From Favolaschia claudopus (lineage: Eukaryota > Basidiomycota > Agaricomycetes > Agaricales > Mycenaceae): a stretch of 64,000 nucleotides of DNA. The position numbers and the translations under genes are program-made. Location of the stretch: assembly GCA_037176885.1 (NCBI GenBank), contig JAWWNJ010000038.1:1612001-1676000 (forward strand), read 5' to 3'. Position 1 is the stretch's first letter. Every line of letters starts with the position of its first letter. Positions 45,806 through 55,900 of the stretch are shown here, piece by piece. The notes under the pieces are model-generated. The model did not search any database and was not told the DNA's origin. It was given only the letters and a program-made list of their open reading frames with translations.

Positions 45806-46175
45806 CAGTGGCGGCAAAATCTGATGTCACCCCCAAAAAAGGAAATTCTTATGAATTCAACCCGTTTTCTTCTCTTTTCTGTAGTCGGACCTTTCAGAGT
45901 GCATTCAACATACATTCGAAACACATGCACCTTTTTCCATCTTAGGATACCTCGAAAATTGACACTTTTTGGGCAAAACTTTCCAACCATCTTTGGCCCA
46001 GTTCTCCTCAATGAATGGACCTATCTTTCTCAATCGTGCTTCCACAGGCAGTGTATTTGCCGTGCCAATGGATCTGTGCCCTTGTCGCCCCCAGACGGCG
46101 ATGGCAAGGGCAGATTAGAGGCGGTTTGATGAAAATTTCCTTTTTTGGGGGTGACATCAGATTTTGCCGCCACTG
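45806..46175. mobile_element. 370-bp TA-flanked MITE, sister of 20010-20378
   Basis: The TIR starts CAGTGGCGGCAAAATCTG, with arms of about 42 bp ('gatgtcacccccaaaaaagg' on both sides), and TA lies at both outer flanks (45804-45805 and 46176-46177). Read on the opposite strand, the interior shares 'ggaaatttt' and 'catcaaa' with the element at 20010. Non-coding. Confidence 0.9.
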
Positions 46176-46232
46176 TACGAGCTTTCATCACTTTGTTTCG
46201 ATGTCACGTGCTACAACACGTTGCTCACCTAC

Positions 46233-46388
46233 GAGCTTTAGCTCCCCGCCTTCGGCGCGGTGGACTCGCTGCGCTCGCACCCAACCTACGGCGGTCGCAC
46301 AGCTCGTTGGGGCTGCCGCCCCAATCCCCGCCTGTGGATTGCTTGCCGACGGCGCCGCACTCCCGCTCACTAAGTCTCCCGCTCGCTA
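46233..46388. repeat. GC-rich dispersed repeat, copy 2
   Basis: Inverted match to 27162-27292 ('agctccccgccttcggcgc', 'ggtggactcgctgcgctcgc'). It seems to have been split by the TIR element at 46389-47070, since GC-rich sequence of the same character ('cgctcgcgtcgccgcgggga') resumes right of 47072. Confidence 0.65.
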
Positions 46389-47070
46389 CAGTGCCGGACA
46401 CGCAAAGTCGACAATATTGATTGCCGGCGAACAGGAATTTCGGGGATAAATCTGACTTCAGATTCGGATTCGCCGACCCCTGAAAAGCTCAAAAAACCAC
46501 CTCCGAAGTTTTTCCCACGACATTTTGGCTATGGCCAAATTTTTGAGGTCAAAAATCGAAACTGTGTGTACCCCTTTTGAGCTCCGAGCGCAAAATTACT
46601 AGGTGTAAGTGGAAGGGCGACGGCCTGAACTACAATCTGGGCGGTCATCCGTGCAAATTTTTAGCATCAACCCACGGCAGCGGCACGGCATGGTGGTCGG
46701 CACGACGGCAAGCATTTGACAGTGATAGAATTGATCAACATGATGTAAGTTGTCCAAATACGGCGATGTTTCCCAAGGAATTTGTGCCAAAACGGCTCGT
46801 GAAATTGCTTTGATGTTATCAGGGACAGAACCAGCTCAATTAACGGAGTCGATTGCGCTACGTTTCGTAATTTTCCCATGAAATCTCGGGGTTCGGCCAA
46901 AATTTTGGGGTCAATTTTGTTTGATTTTGAGTTTTGGGGAAATCGGCTCGTGCAAAACCGTTGTTCGGGTCTGTAACAACATGTTTACACAGAAAACTAA
47001 CCGCCTGGGCATGTGTCACACCTTCCATAAACGGAAGATCAAAGTTGTCGACTTTGCGTGTCCGGCACTG
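46389..47070. mobile_element. 682-bp TA-flanked TIR element
   Basis: The ends are CAGTGCCGGACACGCAAAGT and its reverse complement, extended to 'cgacaa'/'ttgtcg', and are flanked by TA (46387-46388 and 47071-47072). The interior is non-coding. It is the better-preserved copy of the relic at 311-972 and defines that family's ends. The CAGTG terminus plus TA duplication suggests mobilisation by a Tc1/mariner-type transposase elsewhere in the genome. Confidence 0.9.
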
Positions 47071-47402
47071 TACGCTCGCGTCGCCGCGGGGAGGGCGTGG
47101 GTAAGTCCACGTGCTACGCACGTGGTTTCCTGTCAAAGGCTGTGCCGTCCTCTTTTAATGTATAGGATTTTTTCTCACGGTCACAACGGGGAAACCGCAG
47201 TTTGGGACGGCCCAAAATCAAAAGAAGAACTTTGAGTTTCAGAAAGACAAAAGAACCTCCCAGAACTTAACGGCAACGGTTTTAGGTTATGCGAAACAAA
47301 AAGATTTTCGGTGGACGACCCAAAACTGATCGGGCCGGGCCGGGCCGCTCCAAAACGGTCTTTCAGGCGTTGCTAGGAGCTGACTAAACGCTATTGACCC
47401 AA

Positions 47403-47555
47403 CAGTGTCGCGAGCACGTCGCGCTGGCTCAATTCTTGGAGTTGTCCGGGGCGTTCACAAAGACGGGCAAAACCCGCACGCCACAAGACCTACCAACATA
47501 CGAAGATGAGCCGGAGCCTCCGGACGAAGACTCGGACGACGGAGAACAGGATTAG
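47403..47555 (+). pseudogene. C-terminal scrap of a transposase-like protein
   Basis: A 50-codon plus-strand frame with 'EHVALAQFLELSGAFTKTGK', then 'DLPTYEDEPEPPDEDSDDGE' and a stop. Acidic tails of this kind close several mushroom transposases, but I cannot name the family. No upstream part is present. Confidence 0.3.
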
Positions 47556-47582
47556 GCGCGAGGGCCGCGCCAATCGGTCTCC

Positions 47583-47745
47583 CCAGGACCGAAAAATCGG
47601 TCATTTCGAGGGCTTTATTTCGCCGGAAATAGCCTCAGATTGCCGAGGGTTTTACTGGCCGTGGCCATCGGCTTTAATCGGTCTGGCAACCGATTTATGG
47701 CGGGGTTGCCCGATTTCGGCCCTCAAGTCGGTCACGCGTCACAAT
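47583..47745. repeat. Divergent single copy related to the 141-bp unit
   Basis: 'aaaatcggtcatttcgaggg', then 'gccgagggtttt' and 'aaccgattta' follow the same order as the unit at 26646-27070. Confidence 0.55.
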
Positions 47746-48532
47746 CCATTTTGCTGTCCACCGTCGCGTTCCCTAGTTTTCCTCCGGCTGCATCGGTTCC
47801 ACTGGCCAAAAGACGCACGAAGAAGGTAGTATTTGTCTCTGGAAAATACCTGGCAGTGGTTGAACTGACCCGAAGTCCAGTAGGCCTTGGAGAAGTCCGA
47901 GCTCAGTGGCTCATTGTCGTCGTCTTTGACTCAAGTCGGCAAACAGCTAAAGTCTGCATTGAAACTGCCCTACGTGAAGCCGGCTTCAAGATCTTCTATC
48001 AGGCTTGTGTGCAGCAAGTTCCCGATTCGTCGAAAAAACTGATTCTGCAGGCGTATTCTTGCTGGTGCACATCTAGTAGATCTTGACTAGTATTACTCCG
48101 GAATAGGATGTCTGAAACACTGCCTGAAAACTCTGTTAAAATTGAAAATGCAGTCGACGGCTTTGTTCCACCTCCACCTTTTTCCGATTTCGATGCTTTG
48201 AAGACTCGACTTAAAGAGAGTCCACACGACCCCGAAACTTGGAAGCGTTTCATCGACGTTGCAGAAACCGGCGGCGATGGCGCGCAGATTCGCGAGGCAT
48301 ATGAAGCTTTACTCAAGCAATATCCAAACACTGCGTCGGCCCAGATAGCGTATCTGAAATATGTTCTCAATCGACGCGTCTCAATGACCACCGACGTCGA
48401 GCAATTGCTCAACAAATTTCTCAGAACATCACCCTCTGTCGAACTCTGGAGATTCTATCTCGACTACGTCCTCCGCGTGAACGTCGGACCCTCACCGACA
48501 ACCCGCGAAACTGTGCGCAAGTCGTACGACTA

Positions 48533-49208
48533 CTCGTGCTCACAAAAAGTGATGGCGTCGCTGTTTTTTCACATTTCTGGACGCTATATGAACGCCTTTG
48601 CCCAAATCAAAGCGCTTGGCAGTGTAGAATTCTTACGCGCATATTCCCAGAAACATGATTTGATTAATAAACTGTGATGCGCGATCAAATGTCCGAAAAA
48701 GGCAAAACACCCAAATTTTGGCTTGCCGTGGGATGTTTTCCATCAAAATTAAAATCGGCCAAATTGTAGCCCCGAAGGAGTAGACAGGCCTGGCACTTTG
48801 AATTATGCAAAAATGTGCATGCAATACCGAGATATATGGACTTCAAAGTCGGGAAAAACAGCAAAAATGGCCAAAATCAACGAAAACCACACTATTGCAC
48901 GGGTTATAGCGACGGAGCTGATGCATATTTTTGCCCAATTTGAAATGCCACATGTATCTACTCGTCAAGGGCTACAATCTGGCCTGTCCAGATTGTGATG
49001 AAAAACATCTTGCGCCAAGCTGGATTTTGGTGGTTTTGCCTTTTTCGGCCATTTGATGGCATATCATATTTGTTTGATCAAATCATTATGCCAGAAATAT
49101 GCAGATAGTCATTCTAGCCCACCTAGCACTTTATTTCATGAAGGGCCCTCCATTCAGCGTCCAGAAATCCGAAAAAGGAGCGACGCCATCACTTTCCGTG
49201 ACCCCGAG
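48533..49208. mobile_element. 676-bp palindromic MITE inside RNA14
   Basis: Ends begin CTCG(T/G)G(C/G)TCAC and continue 'aaagtgatggcgtcgct' on both sides, flanked by the duplicated TA (48531-48532 and 49209-49210). The two halves are near reverse complements over about 300 bp each ('gatttgat', 'ccgaaaaaggcaaaac', 'gattgtagccc' and others in both), so a transcript would fold into one long hairpin. Non-coding. A second copy begins at 63535. Confidence 0.9.
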
Positions 49209-49340
49209 TATGCGTTAAGCCACATCGGCTATGATCGCGACAGTGGATCAGCAATATGGGCTGAATACATCCAGTTTCTCCGCAATGCTCCTGAAGAAAG
49301 CACGTGGGACAAACAGCAAAAAATGGACGCTGTCCGCAAA

Positions 49341-49702
49341 TGTGACGGGTCATTATATATTTACCTTACACGGCTGTTACCTTACTTTCCATGTATGGTG
49401 ATTACATAAGATATATGCTTTACTCTTAACCTTGACCATGTCTACGTGAGCTTGCTACAACAAGTATCGAGGAGAAATACCTTATGTCCCCCTGGATGCC
49501 TGAGCATGCGTATAAAGGCTCCCCGTGCCTCCTAGGTTACAGGAGCCCTGCGGAGGGTCACACTGCCCCTCGCCGTAGGGTGACAACGGTGGCGAGTGCT
49601 CAGCGCTCGTCTTATCCTCATCTAAGGACTCTGAGCGCTTCCTTGAGCTGCTCCAGTCTTTACCGCGTTCTTCAGCAAGAAGCCTAAACGACTCGCATCA
49701 CA
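49341..49702 (+). repeat. 5' LTR
   Basis: 362 bp, TG...CA ends. It carries a TATA box at 49511, a GC-rich stem region ('ccctgcggagggtcac...') and one copy of the GAGC/GCTC hairpin at 49633-49653, near its 3' end. Confidence 0.95.
49511..49516 (+). promoter_or_regulatory. TATA box of the LTR promoter
   Basis: TATAAAGG lies in the middle of the LTR, where the U3/R transcription start is expected. It is also present at 58976-58981 in the 3' LTR. Confidence 0.6.
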
Positions 49703-49703
49703 A

Positions 49704-49721
49704 TGGAGCCCACCGCGAGGG
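49704..49721 (+). promoter_or_regulatory. Primer-binding site candidate
   Basis: TGGAGCCCACCGCGAGGG starts one base after the LTR. TGG would pair with the CCA tail of a tRNA. The specific tRNA was not identified. Confidence 0.6.
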
Positions 49722-49949
49722 CTTCTTACATGAAGAACGGATGAACGGGATGGCGGGAAGGTCCGCCATCCGAGCTTGACTGACCTGCCTTTCGTCATTG
49801 GCATGAAGTCAAGCTCTCCCCCTCCTTTCTCTGAGCTTGGTCTCGGAGTGGGGGGCAAACGGCGCCCGTACAAACTTGTGACGTGGCGCCAACGACGCCG
49901 CCGCGACGTGGGAATTTCCCCCCACTCTTCTCTGACGACGACGACCACT

Positions 49950-52900
49950 GAGCGCCATTACCTGGCTGCTTGCGGTCGTTCCTCAAGATTGTCCTACCTT
50001 GGGGGGCTGACTCGGCATTCAACCTCAAGGTCCGCGCAGAAACTTGAAGATTCATCAACGCTCTCGGTCTCACCGACGACGCCTTTGACGACAGATATTG
50101 AGCGCCTTCAAGTTCTCTGGCTGCTCGTGTCTGTTTCAGGTGAATACCTCGCTCTGTGGTTCAAGTCTACCTTCCGCCTTCGTTGGCCGCATGCGTTCCT
50201 TGGCACCCTCTTGCACCCTCGACGTTCCATCAACTCCGGTGGTTTGCTTCTCAGTCTCGTCATCTAACCGGGAGTATGGAGGACTTTGAGCAACGGCTCA
50301 CTACCAATTGCAAGATGGTATACGGGGAAAGGGGTGGAGTTGGATAGAGCTACGGGACAGATTTAATGAAAGTTACGGGCGCGTGTTGTTTCCTATTCAC
50401 TTTCGCACCCTCTGCTTTCCATCCCGCTCTCCTTCGCTTGGCCCGCTCTGAGCGCCTTCAACGGCCGCTGGAGCTCGCTGCCCGTCTCGTTACTTTTGCG
50501 GCTACTTGGATCGCTTCTGTGGCTGCTGAAGGTTCCGGCGACGCGCGCTTGACAAGATTCAATGAACGAAGATTCGACAAGTCCCACTAGTTTGAAGACT
50601 GGGTGTTTCAAGGTCTCACCACGCTCCGCACTTGTGCAAGCGTGTACGCGTTCGAGCGCCTCCACGGCTGCTCAACGCGGGAGTTTTGCCACGAACGAGT
50701 GTTCATGAAACGACACTCTCGTTGGCAAAATTCAAGGGCCTCTGTCGCTCGAGCTTACGCGCTTCCGGATAGTATTCCACGCAGGAAACCAGCAAGATGT
50801 AGTATTTTATATAATCTACATACTGTCGAGTTCTACGGAAGGGACGATACTTTGGACGAATCGTCGAGCTGTTGACAGCGACAGCAGACGACGTTCGGAA
50901 GCGGAATAGCTGTTGATGCCGACGCTACGTGGCGACCATCACCAACATCTCTCCTCTCTCCTTCCATCTCACGCCCCTAGCCACTCGTCAAGACGGCGAA
51001 TCGGTCGAGCGCAAACCTCTATGCTACTCTGATGTCGCATCCGCGTCAAGACGTCAATATACGAGTATGGGGAAGACGGCCGAGGGATGAAGAACGGAAG
51101 GAGATTGAGGGCAAGGGGCGAGATTGGGAAATGAGAGATGGGATAACGGAGGTTTGGAGATCTCAAATGTATGTTCTTACCTCATGAATATCTCCTCCTT
51201 CATCTCCTTCCCTCGTTCTCTGCCCGGATCAAACACCATACGCCATCCTCGAAGCCGTCTCGAGCGCGAGCCTATTCGCTGCTCCGGCGTCACGTCCGCG
51301 TCAACGATTAACGCCAGAGAGTCCGGCCGTAGCCTGAGGGGGGAGATGGAAGGAAGTTGAGGACGAGGAGTGAGAAACTGAGTTGGGGGCTAAAACTGTA
51401 TGTTTCTACTTATGGATCCCTCCTATGCCCTTCTTCGTTGCCGCTCTCTATGCCCCATCGACATCCTCGACCATCCTATGCCGAGGAACTCGTCTTCGAG
51501 CGCGAGTCTACTCGCTGCTCGGACTGGAGTACCTGAAACTTCAAGATGCTTCCTCAAGTTCCTAAGCTGCGAGACGCCTACCGACAGCTACGAACGCAAA
51601 TCACGACGAGTTCTTGAGCGCAACTTGTCTTGCTGCTGAGAACGCGCGCGTCAAGACTCCCTTGCTCAGTTCGCGAGTAGAAATCGGCAACCTCAAGACA
51701 CTTTCGTCTGTTAGCGACGTCTTCTCTTCCGCAGTCTCGGTGTGGAACCTGCATGGTGCTGCGTCGGAATTCAAGCTGTCGTTGTTATGTGCTACCTCAA
51801 ATGTATCCACCTTCCTGTCACGGAGCACAGAAGTGGTTGACGACGCCGACTCTAAGTTTCCTCTCAAGACTTCAAAAGGCGGCGTCGCAGATGCGTAACA
51901 ACCGGGAGGAAACTCGATGAGTTATAACGTCGGCCAAGTATGCGTTTGAGCGCCTTCATGGCCGCTCAACGCACCGACCCTTCTTGGGAATTGAGGAACT
52001 CACTATGCGTGCGTGGAACGTGGGCCTGGAAGTTAGCGAGATGTCATATTCTTCTTAATCTACATTGGATATGTTGGTATCGAGCTCCACGGACTCGGAA
52101 GCGGATGAATTGGACGAATGGTCGGGCTGTCGCGACAGTGACGATGTCCGAGAGCGGAGCCGACGTACCGGTCGTCCTTCTCACGCCAGCGCCGCCAATA
52201 CCGACGCGACGTGGCAGTGACATTCGTCACTGTCACCTTCCTCTCTCTCCACCTCCACCTTGCTCCCGCGCCTTCAAGACCTTGAATCACTCGAGCACGA
52301 CAAGGTGGGGACAACGGTCGTAGATTGATAGGGACTGAGAAGTAGAGAGAAGTCGGGGAACAGGGATGAGGATTTGAGTTCGTTGGGGCCGCAATTCTGT
52401 ATGTGCCTACCATATGAATGCCTGTTTTCCTCCTCCCCTTTCGCTGCCTCTCCGTCCCTGCCTTCATCGCTGTCGACTTCGCGGATCTCGTCCCTGAGCG
52501 CGGTTCTTTACGCTGCTCGGGACTCCAGCGTTTGGAGACTTGAGACGCGTGATCGAGCTTGGGGCTCAGCGCTCAACCCTCCGACGTCTCTACCTCTCCT
52601 CGTTTCGGTCGCCCCTTTCGACGTCATCAACATTACCAGTGTTTCCTACAACTAGGTTTCGTCCTTGAGCGCGAGCCTTCTCGCTGCCTCGGCCTTGGCA
52701 CCTGGTCTGCAAGTTGCAAGGCGGCCCTCTTTCCTGCGCGCGCTTCCGACTCCCTGTCAAACTTCGTCGACTCCGCCGCTGTGGCCCTTCGATAGCAAAT
52801 AACTCGCTACCGAGATCTTCGCCTCATTGCTCGACTTTCCGAGGGGTCGACGTCGAAGAACTACAAGCTGCTTGGGCTGTCTGTACAACAAATTTGCCGC

Positions 52901-55900
52901 TGCAGCTACGAGATGGATGCTATTACCGATTGCCTCCAATCATTGGCGTCGATAAGTCCGTCAAATTCAAAAGCCCCTTCTTCGACGGCATCAACATCTG
53001 TCCCTGTCAATCGTCGTCGACCAGACCGCCAAACGTCTACGTTGAGGGCTCGTTGAGCGCGTGTCTGCACGCCGCTCTGAACGCCCGCAAGTCTTCGCTT
53101 CCGGTATCGTCGTCTCTTCTTTCGTGGTCGCTTCGTCTCTGGCCGACTTCGCTGCCGCCGCCGCGCCTCGCCGCAATCGGTTGCACACGAAGGCAGACCT
53201 TGAAGACTTTGGAAGATCCTTGTTGACGACGGCGGCGACTCGGCTCTTCATCTCAAGCTTTACCTGGATCTTCCCTCCTTGGCGTCAAGGCCGGCTGCAA
53301 AGCGCCCTTGTTGGCTGCTAGCTTTCCCCTTGGAATTTTCAAGATTCTGTCTTGGGTCGCGGTACGGGTTCGCCAGCCAGTCATTTATAAGACGGTTCTA
53401 CTGTTGATACGCGCCTTTGCGACTGCGGGACGAACCTGTCGGCATCGCGCGGGCATTTTGAAGGATCCGCGATTGAGTCTGAGACCTCTCACTACTCGGA
53501 CACCGACTGTATGAATCTTCAAGTTCACCAAGAACTTTGAGGGAGTCGTATCTGAGCGCAAAGTCCTTGCTGCTTCGACTCGTCCACGACGAGGAGCGGA
53601 CGTAGCGGCGTCTCCGACACTTCAATTCTTCCCGCGTCTCGCTTTGTCAAGACGTTCCGTGTCCTTATTGCACGATTGCCCCGACGCCTCATTCCACCGT
53701 CGACGTCATATGCCAACTACGGACAGCCATACGAACGCAAATTCTGACCAAGTTCTCGAGCGTGAAATGTCCTTAGTCTCTGCCTTGGTGATCACTCGGC
53801 AAAACCTTGGAGCGTCGCCTTCGTGGCTGCTGAAGATTCTTCAAGTTGACTCAGAACCCAGCAAACGCGAAGACTCGACTCGTCTCTTGCAGAACTGGGG
53901 TGCTCTACGCGCGCCGTCTCGACGTCCGCCGCGCTGGCATCCCGAAGGCTCCGTCGGCGAGCTGCGTTTGCGCCCGCTATTCTGCTTTCAGATCCATGTC
54001 CGCTAGTACGTCGGATCTACTGTGGATGCCCAAACGCCTCTGCGGCGGCACGACGCGTTCCGTTTCGGAACTCAAGACTCAGTTGATCTCAAGTTTCAAG
54101 ATTCTCAGCGCTCGAGCGCCTTCGGGGCTGCACGACGCTCTGTGTCCTGGAATTCAAGATCTCTTGAGGCGGGATCTCCGAGTGTCTTTTGGGGCTACCA
54201 GGTCAACGAAGCGTTCTGAAGCGTCACCGCTGAAGCCGCGGGCCACCACAGACGTCGTCTACGAACGCGAGTCGCCTCGCCGCTCCGACGCTTCAGTGCT
54301 TCATGATTCTCCAAAACGTCAAACTCGCTCACGCGTGGCTGCCCGCGGTCGTCTCTCAAGAGAATCTCGTCAACGGTTCTTCGCGTATGCACCACCTTGA
54401 CGCCCTCGTCTTGCCCTCGTCTCAAGTTCTAGCTTGTACCTCATCTCGGTAACCCGGACGTCTGACGAGCCTGTGGTGCGCATGAGTTCTACGCCGGCCG
54501 GGCTGCTCCTCAAGACAATGTCGAGATTCAGGCGTTCTTGGCCCGCACGCATCGGCACAGACATCGACCCGCGCGTGAAGACTGGACAAGTTCTTCACCG
54601 TTACCTGCGTCGGTCGAGCGGGTACGCGTTCGAGCGCCTTCACGGCCGCTCAACGCATGGACGCTCTAGCAAGGACGGGTGTCAGTGTTGATAAGATGAA
54701 ACCCAGTCCATCGAGGGAACTGCGAGTCAAGCGGGTATCCCGCGTTAACATGGGGGCGACAAACGCGATTATACTAGTGACCTGAGACGAGTTTTCGAGC
54801 GCGGGTCTACTTGCCGCTGGGAACATGTCCCCGCCTCCCTTGGTTCTGAGCGCTTTCATTAGCTGCTCGTGCTTTGCTTCGCAGGATTCGTCTGAATCGA
54901 GGACGCACCTCTGTGATTCGATGACACTTAGATGCTGAGATTCTTACTTTTTTTTCTATGCATCGCTATCGCTGGGGGGCAGGACCTTGTATGAGCGATA
55001 TCACGATACATTCGCTCCCTGGTAGGATGAGTATTTTGAGCGCCTCCACGGCTGCTTGAATTTCAATAGGGTGTGGCATGGACGTAATCGAGTGCATTAT
55101 ATACTTGCTGCTCCCGTGTCGCATCCGTTTGAAGATGGTCATCGTGCAGCAGTGATGGAAAGATATTGAGAACGATTAAGGGTGCTCGCGGGCAGTAACG
55201 GTCCTGGGCTCGCTTGGTTTTCTGAACCCGATGTAGGAAGATGCGTCGCGTGTCGACGACGGCGACGACTGTTGACTCTGAGAGCCGACACGGTTGAGTC
55301 GTTGTTGTCGTCCCCGGGCCGGCATCAATTCGGATACAAACGTGGCAACAACAGCCACCTCTTCCTCTTCCATGTCGTGCGCGCCTTCGCCATTCAAAAC
55401 GACGAGTCGAGCGCGAATCCTTTCGCAGCCCCACGTCCCTCTCCCAGACGGTCGTTGTCTTCCTCCTTCTTCCCCTCCACCTCGTCGACGGGTACCTAGA
55501 AACAGTGACTTGGAATACACGGAGCGCGAAGTGGACTGGTTTTGGAGATACTCAAGACGCTATGAGATCGTCAGGAGATGTTATAGAAGAAAATAGAAGG
55601 AATAGGGACTCAGGCGAGATGATTGGAAGATACAATTGTATGTTCGTTCATGTCGTATGAATGTTTCTATTTCTTCTCTCCTTCCTCGTCTCTCCACCCC
55701 CGTTTGGTACTATCGCGACGCGACACACCGTCTCAGAGCGCGAGTTATCTTGCTGCTCAAGACGTGTGCTTCAAGATTGCACTTCTCGCTCAAGATTGCG
55801 CTGCTACCACAACACAGCAGCGTATCGGCTCCACCGACTTGTTTTCCCTTCCGGCGCAGTCATTTGCTGCTGGATGAAGATGAATCCGCAGCGAAAGCCA

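Noticed and set aside
48533..49208. The MITE in RNA14 as a large intron
   Set aside because: Its borders are TA-CTCG and CGAG-TA, not GT-AG, and a TA duplication is present. It is an insertion, although removal at RNA level cannot be excluded without reads.
49484..49687. A 67-codon open frame present identically at 49484 and 58949
   Set aside because: It lies wholly inside the two LTRs. The duplication is the LTR pair, not a gene family.
53758..53785. Another hairpin copy starting GAGCGT
   Set aside because: The 3' side does not provide a matching GCTC, and the inner stem does not pair well.
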